From assembly GCA_007570785.1 (NCBI GenBank), contig ML660203.1:9389183-9453182 (forward strand): a DNA stretch of 64,000 nucleotides. The letters run 5' to 3'. Source of the stretch: Antilocapra americana. Lineage: Eukaryota > Chordata > Mammalia > Artiodactyla > Antilocapridae. Position numbers and translations under genes: made by a program. The notes under the pieces are model-generated. The model made no database searches and was not told the DNA's origin. It saw only the letters and a list, made by a program, of their open reading frames with translations. Positions 56,988-64,000 of this stretch are shown here, one piece after another. Numbering within the stretch: the stretch's first letter is position 1; each line of letters starts with the position of its first letter.

Positions 56988-57325
56988 ATGGTTCACTGCA
57001 TCAGAATCACTGCAGGAAGCTTGTTAAAAAATGCAGATTCCTTGTTAAGGTGTTTTAAGTCTTGTGTTTATGTTACAGCTGTCACAATTACATGCCTTTG
57101 ATTTTTTTAAACAGCTTCCCTGATCCCACTCCCAGAGGTGTTGATTGGATTTTGTATTTTTAAAAAATATTTCTTTATTTGGCTGCACCGGGATCTTTAG
57201 TTGCAGCACGTGGGATCTAGTTCCCTGATCAGGGATTGAACTTAGGCCTCTTGGATTGGGAGCGTGGAGTCTTAGCCACCGGACCACCAGGGAAGTCCTT
57301 GGATTTTGTATTTTTAACAGGCTCT
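56988..57325 (+). mobile_element. MER5-type hAT element, split
   Basis: TGGTTCACTGCATCAGAATCACTGCAGG, CTTGTTAAAAAATGCAGATTCC, then CTGATCCCACTCCCAGAGG; after the SINE, TTTTTAACAGGCTCTCCAG. A CHR SINE lies inside at 57164-57298. Confidence 0.5.
57164..57298 (-). repeat. CHR-type SINE with 19-bp target duplication
   Basis: Reversed CHR (TTTATTTGGCTGCACCGGG, GTGGGATCTAGTTCCCTGATC, CACCGGACCACCAGGGAAGTCC). The 19-bp sequence at 57145-57163 is repeated exactly at 57299-57317, the longest target duplication in the window. Confidence 0.92.
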
Positions 57326-58539
57326 CCAGAGATACTGTTGCGGGTCATCTAGCACACTTCTCTGAGGGCCCCTTGTTCCCCATGCTGTGCTCCCTCAGGT
57401 CAGCTCTGTCCTAATTGTCGAGGTCTTATGAGAATCACTTGTGCCATTCACCATTTCAATTACCATTGGCACAGCCTGGCATTTCCTGTGCATAATGGAC
57501 GAATAGGAAGCACGGCTCGCTAGAGAGACCAGTGATGCCAGAGAATAATCCCCACGGAGACTTTCTGCCTCCAAAGTTAGCTGCTGGGAAAGAAGAAGGG
57601 AGTTACGGGGCTCTTGCAATGAGTGATGGGTCTGGTATTTCCTGCATGGACGTTTTTGGACAACTCGTTTGTGCACAGCAGAAAGAGAGATGGAGAGCCC
57701 TGTAGGCTGGTTGGGAGCAAGGCAGGGGATCTGTTCTGCCTGTCACACACACAGGTTACTGATGGTGGATACTCCACCTCCTGTCTCTGTCCATGCAAAC
57801 AGAAATCTGCAGGCTGCAAATTTCTTGAAGTACCTTAAAGAAATCCAGAAAGTTGTTCTGGCTCTTCTGCCCTGTTAAAATCCCCTTCCTTTTCCTTTGA
57901 AAATAATGACTGGCACGGGGCCTGCCCTGGGCCTCTGGGGGCCTTGGCAAGCTCAACTGAAATAGACCACAGCTTGTTGTCAGGTTATGAGTGTCACTGT
58001 GGGTCAGAAATACAGTTGCAGTGGTTATGAGGTATCCATGGAACTTTCCAGATAACAGCTTTCTGTCTTGTGGCTGTGTTTATGAGAAAACGGTGTCTGA
58101 AAATGTTATGGGAAATGTCTACAAGTTGTCAGGTGCCACAAAGCCAGGAGAAACTGAATTGTTGGAAAAAGGAGGAAGTGGTTAGAGGTAGGAACCAAGG
58201 CCAGTTGAATGGCATGTTAGAGGCTGAGCTATGGAGAAACACTAGGTTGATCTCTTAGCATTAAAGTTTATCTTTAAAAAGAAAAAAAAAAACTCTTTAA
58301 AATGCATTTTTAATCATATGAGTAATATGAGTGAATTCATTACTGCCGAGGAAAAGAAGACAAAATAGAAGCATATGAGATGTAAAGTAAAGCCCGCATC
58401 TCTTATTGCCCTGTGGCAGATGTGATTGTTAGAATCAGTTTGGTGTGTGTCTTTGCAAGCTTCCTCTGTGTGTTAACATATAGCTCTAAGTCCACATGCA
58501 AACATAAAGACATCCCACGCTGAGTACTGTTCTTTAACT

Positions 58540-58830
58540 GGCTGTTTTTCCACTTAATAATTTTACCTTGAGATCACTTTTTTTTTTTTTAACGGCTCCG
58601 TGATACCCATTCTGTGGCAGGATGTCCTGTGATTTCTGACTGGTAGGCCACTGCTGATGGACGTTGACGTAGCTTCTGGTGATTCAATGTTATAAATGGA
58701 AGAACCGTGCGTATCTCCTCACATACTCTTGCATACACATGCCAGTATTTTCTAGGATAGATTCCAAGTGATGGGATTTACTGGGTCAGAGGGCATAAGC
58801 ATTGTATGTTTTGGCAGATCCAAGTTGCCC
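58540..58830 (-). mobile_element. Ancient L1 fragment, antisense
   Basis: CCACTGCTGATGGACGTTG, TAGGATAGATTCCAAGTGATGGG, TTTACTGGGTCAGAGGGC and CCAAGTTGCCC match reversed ORF2 C-terminus of an old L1. Confidence 0.6.
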
Positions 58831-59204
58831 TTCAGACAGGTCATGCCAGCCTCCTGGCAGTGGGCCAGGTCCCTGGAAGCTGGCCATTTGTTCAGGCATC
58901 CAGCGTGCCTGTTTCGTCGACCTCCTTGGTCTGGGCTTTGTGCTCTGAGCCAGAGACAGGTCTGTTGGGTCAAATGCTTCCTGGGACTGCTGGCTTTGGG
59001 CTTTGTTGTTGCTGCCACCTCTGAATCACTCAAGGGGCGTGTCAGGGGGCACTTACTCACCAAGGCAGTCCCTAGACTCACATTCTTGTCCCAGAGCACG
59101 AACTGAGCTACAAGAGCACCCCTCTTGTGAGGGTCTGCTTCCCCTGCCCTCCAGCCTGTTGGGAACCACAAAGTACAAATGGACATTTAGAAGTTCATAG
59201 CAGT

Positions 59205-59475
59205 TAAATGTCACCTCCCCAGAGAGATCTTCTGTGAGGTTTCCCTGCCCCACAGTCTCTGTCTTGGCATTCTGTGTGTTTTCTTCATAGCACTTACCCA
59301 GTTTATAACTCTACATAGTTTACCTGCTTCTCCCTCTGCCTCCCCCTCCAGCCTGTGAGCTTCACGAAGGCAGAAATCCACCTCCTACCCACTGCAGGGT
59401 CCCCAGCCACCCAGTCCGTGCTTGGCACAGGGCAGTTGTTTAGCAGATATTTGTGGAGTGATTGAATGAACCAAA
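59205..59475 (+). repeat. L2 LINE 3' end
   Basis: AATGTCACCTCCCCAGAGAG, GAGGTTTCCCTGCCCC, CAGCCTGTGAGCTTCACGAAGG, GTGCTTGGCACAGGGCAG and TTTGTGGAGTGATTGAATGAACC follow the L2 C-terminal coding and 3' terminus. Confidence 0.75.
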
Positions 59476-60605
59476 GAGAGCCAGGGAGAACATGTGATTA
59501 ATGGCCAAATGTGCAGAGTATAACTACTGTAGGAATCCAAAGACAGCAAGATCAACTTTCCTGTTGAGTGGTCAGGAAAAGCCTTAGGGGACAAGAGTAG
59601 GGGCTGGGCCTTCCAGACTCAGAAGGAAGGGGAGGTGGGCAGAGTGGGGGCCAGGTCACCCCCACTGGCTAAGGTCAAGGGGTGGCAGCTCTGTCCCACT
59701 CCTGCCAGATCCTGGTCTCAATGGCCCGTGAAGTCCCTTCATGTCGTCCACAGCCCTAGCCAGTGCAGCCTCCGTCTGACCTACAGTTAGTGCTTCTGGT
59801 GAGCTGTGTGGCATTCGGAGGGTGTCCTCAGTCCCTCAGCCTGCTCTTCCCAGCTCTTTACCTGCAGCAGTGCCTGATGGTCACCTGGTCTTTATTCTCC
59901 CCTCCCTGGGCAAGACAGAGCAAAGCTGTCCTGGGAACCAGATGGGTACAGATTTTCAGCAGGTGTCCGAAGCCAGGCCCATCATTGCTGAGTCTGGAGC
60001 TGAATGTAGAGCACATCTCAGCCTGAAAATTTTAAATCCAGCTCTATTTGAGTTGGTCAGTTCCGTGTCTCATAATAGGACAAATCATCAGTAATAATGA
60101 TACTGGCAGGTAAACTAGTGACTTAGGCCCCATTAGGGGCCATGAAGTATTTTTTAGCCTGTGGCACAGATCATTTACTGATTATAATTGTGCCTGAGAG
60201 TCAGTAATCAGGAAATGACAACAGGAAACCATCCACAGGTACGTAAGAGGTGTGTCTGTGTCTTACCTGTACACGTGTCAGAGAAGGAGGGATTAGATAG
60301 ATTGACTTGAGGTCCCCCCACTCTGCCACTATATGACCTTCAGCAAGTGACCTCCAGGTCTCAGGTGATAACCTCACCTCTGGCGGGGCAAGGTGAGAGG
60401 ATTTGTATGTTGACACATGTTGACATGGGAGCTGGCATGAGCAAGGTGCTCTTCAAATACCCAGAGCAAATTCCTAAGGAAACACTCAGACCTAGAAACC
60501 AAGGGAAAGAAAGCAATCTGCTTTCTCTCTATTTTTTTTTTTTTTAAAAAACCTTTTTTTCTGCAATTCAGAGACCAGCAGAAGGATAATGTTGTCAGCT
60601 AGGAT

Positions 60606-60800
60606 TTGTTGTTTAGTCTCTTCAGTTTTGTTCGACTCTTTTGCGACCCCACAGACTGTAGCCCACCAGGCTCCTCTATCCATGGGATTTTTCCAGGCAA
60701 GAATACGAGAGTAGGTTGCCGTTTCCTTCTCCAGAGGATCTTCCTGACCCAGGGATCAAACCTTTGCATTGGCAGGTGGATTCTTTACCGCTGAGCCAGG
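60606..60800 (-). repeat. Bov-tA SINE
   Basis: TTTGTTGTTTAGTCTCTTCAG, TTGCGACCCCACAGACTGTAGCCC, CTTCCTGACCCAGGGATC, GGATTCTTTACCGCTGAGCC. Confidence 0.9.
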
Positions 60801-62929
60801 TTACATGTAAACAAAAAGGAATGTTTAAATTTAGCTGTTTTAAGAGGAAGGTAAGGTGTCCCACTTGCCCTAATTCAACTTAAAAACAGGTAACACGAGG
60901 AAATCTTCCCCTAGAGTTATGATTAATAGTGGCTCATGTTGAAAGAGCTCTTCAGCATCACTTGGGGAGCAAGTCCAAGTGATCCCTTTAATCTTCTGGA
61001 TCACATGCTTATCCAGCCTCTTGGATCTTTCCCTGTGTGTTGACATGACCTCGTCTGCTCGTAGAGGAGTTTTATTTGTGTGTGTGTTTTACTGTTGGCA
61101 GCGTGATGAAAGTATGACTTTTTTTTTCTTTTTAATGAAACATCTCCATGATCTTTCCTTGTTCACACATGTGGAAGCTCCTTCAGTCCTGTATGTCCTT
61201 GGGAAGGGAATCTGCCTTGTGGCAGATACACATTTTTGTGGATGTATATGGCCCCGGCTAGGAGAATCTGCTCCTCGTGATGTGAGGTCCCAGTGACCAG
61301 CTGGAGCCCTCGTCCTTGTCCAGCTATATGTGCATGGGTGCTCTCTTTCCTTAGCTGGTGGCATTTTGTCACCGTCTTAGCTCCTTCTTTTGTCCCTCCC
61401 ATCCTCAGATTTAACACTCAGCATCCCAAACTTGTCTTTCACAGGCCCTTTCCCCCTCACTCTCTTACCAACACAACCAGAGTGACAGAAAAAGCCCAGA
61501 CTGAGTACAGGGTTGTCAAGGCCAGCAGGAACTCCACAGTGCCTCCCAGCGCCCTCCCTGCCCAGCTCACTGGCCCTGGGCAAGTCAGATAACCTCGTGT
61601 CTAGTTGATTGAATTGTAACTATTAACTAGGTGCCAAGCACTCTGCTAGGGGTATGTGAGACACAGGCCTGCTTCCCAGAAGCTCTGCTGTCTGTGGGAG
61701 AGAAAGAAAAGGAAATGGGCGGGGCCAGGGCCGGGTGACTGTGCTGGGAATAGGATAGACGCGGCCTGGGGAGCTCAGAGCTGGTGGTTAAGGACGCTTC
61801 TGCGGGGAGGACGCCTCTAAGTGGAGTCCTGCAGGACATGCCAGGTTCATACCAGGTTCTGGGCGGTGAGGCCTGGGGGTGAGAACCTGTGAGGGAGCTG
61901 GTGTGGAATGCACATGCCACCTGGTAGGGAATGAGGCCATTTCACAGCAGCCGTGGTCAGAGCCACAAGTCATGCTAAGGACCAGGCTGAGCTGTCAGTC
62001 TGAAGTGAAGACAGCTGAGACCAGACTCCTGCTCTGAAAAGCTCCCTCTGCCAGGAAGGGAAGAGGTCAGGGCTGTGAACTGGAATCTGGAGTACAGGAA
62101 GGGGGCTGTTGAGACCTGGTAAGAGTGGCTGGTAGCCTCAGTGTCCCCAGCCTGGAAGCTGGTCGTGAATGGAGAATATGGAAGTGAGTGAGAAAAACTT
62201 GGATGAATTGGAAAGTGCCGCCTAGATGATAACTGCCTTCATAACCAGCTATGATCTACCTTTCTGACCTCCCCAGCCCTGAGGCTGAGATCCAGGAATT
62301 CCGTACTGTTTGGCATCTTTAGAACTTTAGAGGATGGGGCCATTTGTCCACTATCTCCTCCCACGCCTGTCCATTCAGGCCGAGTTGGCTGGTCACACCT
62401 AAGCCCCATCCAGCTCCACAAGTTGGCCCTTGGCCCTTCTTGCTCCCCGTTAAATCCCTGTATCCCAGGCAGCAAATGTAGGGGCTGAGGCACTGTGATT
62501 GCCAGTGATGACAGCCACGGGAGTTCTCCCAGTCATGGCTGTCAGGGGTCAGCATCCCCAACACAAGCGAGACCCGGGGAACTGGGACATGCTTGGGGTA
62601 ATAGCACCTACCTCTCCAGGACACTGCAGCCCAGGGCTGTTGGCCGTGGCTGCAAACTTGAGCCCCATGGCTTCTAGATGTGCTGCCTTAATCGCTGACT
62701 CTGATGTCTCATATGCTCGTTTTGTCTTTTCTCAAGAAACTGTCTCCTTGGCTCAGTGATACAGTTGTGAACTGGGAGCACAGCTCTGGGCCTAGTGGAT
62801 AGGAAGCGTGAGCACAGGGCCACAGCAGGACCCAGCGTGTGTGGGTGCAGACCCCTGAAAAGGGTTGTGGGGGTAGGATGGACTAGGGTTTGGGCCTCAG
62901 GCAGGCAGGACAGACACTGCAGCCTCAAC

Positions 62930-63034
62930 ATGTCGCTTACTCCCCAGTGATCCCCGGCAAGACCCTTAACCTCTGCGTCTGCTCCTCTCTGAGGCTTATA
63001 AGCCCTGCCCCAGGGTGTTGTGACAGCTCCTGAG
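62930..63034 (+). repeat. MIR fragment interrupted by a SINE
   Basis: GCAAGACCCTTAACCTCTGCG followed by CCCCAGGGTGTTGTGACAG is a diverged MIR middle section. The Bov-tA at 63036 follows. Confidence 0.4.
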
Positions 63035-63035
63035 T

Positions 63036-63243
63036 GTGTTAGTCGCTCAGTTGTGTCCGACTCTTGCGACCCCATAGACTGTAGGCCACCGGGCTTCTCT
63101 GCCCATGGGATTTCCCAGCAAGAATACTGGAGTGGGTTGCCATTTCCTCTTCCAGAGGATCTTCCTTACCCAGGAACCGAACCTGCATCCCCTGTGTCTC
63201 CTGCAGTGCAGGCAAGTTCTCTACCCGCTGAGCCACTGAGGTA
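63036..63243 (-). repeat. Bov-tA SINE
   Basis: GTTAGTCGCTCAGTTGTGTCC, TTGCGACCCCATAGACTGTAGG, GAATACTGGAGTGGGTTGCC, CTTACCCAGGAACCGAACC, CTACCCGCTGAGCCACTGAGG. Confidence 0.92.
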
Positions 63244-63414
63244 CTTATTGTTAAAGGACCCGGCCCAGGGCAGATACTCAGGTGTTGGCTCCCCCATCTC
63301 TCCTCACTCCCACCTGGTAGTGGAGCATGTTCTGACCATTTCATACCACTTCTGATCTACCCACTCTGTCCTCGGCCACCTTTTAACAGCCACCCCATTA
63401 AATCTTCATCTTCT

Positions 63415-63520
63415 GGGAATTCCCTGGTGGTGCAGTAGTTAGGACTCAGTGCTTTCACTGCCAGGGCCTGGGTTTGATCCCTGATCAGGAAGCTAATATC
63501 CTACAAGCCACTCAGCACGG
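63415..63520 (+). repeat. CHR-type SINE, 3'-truncated
   Basis: GGGAATTCCCTGGTGGTGCAG, GGTTTGATCCCTGATCAGG, CCTACAAGCCACTCAGCACGGC. Confidence 0.85.
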
Positions 63521-63964
63521 CTGTCTGTCTGTATCTCCATCATGACCCAGAGCTGCCAGTGAGAGGAATGTGGTCTGACTAAGTCCTCACGGGGGCAGTA
63601 CCAAGGGACCGGGATCAACAAACTGCTCCCAGGATGCCAGCCACATGCTGGGTCTTAGGTCCCGGAGCTGGAGCAGATGCCACCTGGTTTGTGGGGAGGC
63701 AGTGGGAAGTGACTTCACTTCAGGGGTCGAATAACTCAGCATGGGGGTTGGGGGAAGACTCTGGGGGTGGGAGATGGAGACGTTGCCTCTCCAGGGATGA
63801 GAAGGAGCCCTTTGGGAGAAAGATCATCCCAGCCCAGGGGCAGGGCTTGCACAGAGGCATCAAGGTGTGGCCCCAGCTGTGTTCAGAGCTTCAGGGACAT
63901 GCAGGGGCGGTGCAGGGAGAGGGGAGCTCTAGAGGCTTCTGAGCGGGCAGGTGAGGGGCCCTCA

Positions 63965-63966
<2 letters not shown>

Positions 63967-64000
<34 letters not shown>
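63967..64000. repeat. (GT)n microsatellite, runs off the window
   Basis: Seventeen GT units from about 63967 to the last base. The full length is unknown because the window ends inside it. Confidence 0.97.

Larger units (their letters stand above)
1..64000 (+). other. PIGU: PIGU locus, internal part of the gene (both ends outside the window)
   Basis: Seven exons on the plus strand translate in frame to one continuous 292-codon segment that I recognise as PIGU (also called CDC91L1; yeast Cdc91/Gab1). PIGU is a multi-pass ER membrane subunit of the GPI transamidase, with PIGK (catalytic), PIGT, PIGS and GPAA1, and is thought to help hold the GPI lipid substrate. All splice sites seen are GT-AG, all phases match and there is no internal stop, so this is the live gene and not a processed copy. 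The 5' exons and the terminal exon with the 3'UTR lie outside the window. No neighbouring gene, promoter or CpG island was seen. Residue numbers are estimates from a protein of about 435 residues. Confidence 0.93.
55989..64000 (+). other. PIGU: PIGU intron, at least 8,012 bp (continues past the window)
   Basis: The terminal coding exon was looked for and not seen. Repeats are listed separately. About 57325-58540, 59475-60605, 60800-62930 and 63520-63966 hold nothing that I can assign, apart from weak old-repeat similarity at 61620-62000. The region is relatively GC-rich. Confidence 0.75.

Noticed and set aside
58752..59186. 144-codon minus-strand frame and a 112-codon plus-strand frame over the same bases
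   Set aside because: Both are open in a GC-rich stretch next to an old L1; neither resembles a protein family.
1..64000. CRISPR arrays, operons, prokaryotic promoters, integrases or phage genes
   Set aside because: The sequence is mammalian nuclear DNA. The repeats are SINEs, LINEs and microsatellites without regular spacers.

Overview
The window is an internal slice of a ruminant nuclear genome. It carries BovB (RTE-clade) LINEs, Bov-tA/BovA SINEs and CHR-type tRNA-Glu SINEs, a combination typical of Bovidae. It also holds older mammalian repeats (MIR, L2, MER5, Tigger1). Cattle, sheep and goat cannot be told apart from the sequence alone. Repeat family names are assigned from memory of their consensus sequences and no search was run.

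Only one gene was found. Seven plus-strand coding exons of PIGU, a subunit of the endoplasmic-reticulum GPI transamidase, lie at 750-859, 3106-3206, 22806-22903, 43626-43780, 46424-46567, 48992-49116 and 55846-55988. They join in frame across compatible GT-AG splice sites into 876 nt (292 codons), roughly residues 107-398 of a protein of about 435 residues. The first exons lie upstream of the window. The last coding exon, about 37 codons, was not found by eye before base 64000. PIGU works with PIGK, PIGT, PIGS and GPAA1 to swap the C-terminal signal of secretory proteins for a GPI anchor.

Layout: 1-3206 holds two exons and a short intron. A 19.6 kb intron (3207-22805) contains a Tigger1 fragment, a BovB with an inverted 5' part (9072-11426), two more BovB 3' ends and an L1. 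A 20.7 kb intron (22904-43625) contains a near-full-length BovB with an inverted 5' part (32721-36196) and a near-full-length Tigger1 (38380-41637) carrying four younger SINEs. The 3' half (43626-64000) is denser in exons and more GC-rich, with a solo LTR inside a MER5 (44002-44763), short SINEs and a long last intron ending in a (GT)n repeat.

I see no undescribed gene system. The observations most worth following are a duplicated branch-site/acceptor module in front of the exon at 55846, which could add 10 residues in frame; two BovB copies whose structure and target-site duplications fit twin priming; and reverse-complementary BovB copies on either side of the 98-nt exon.
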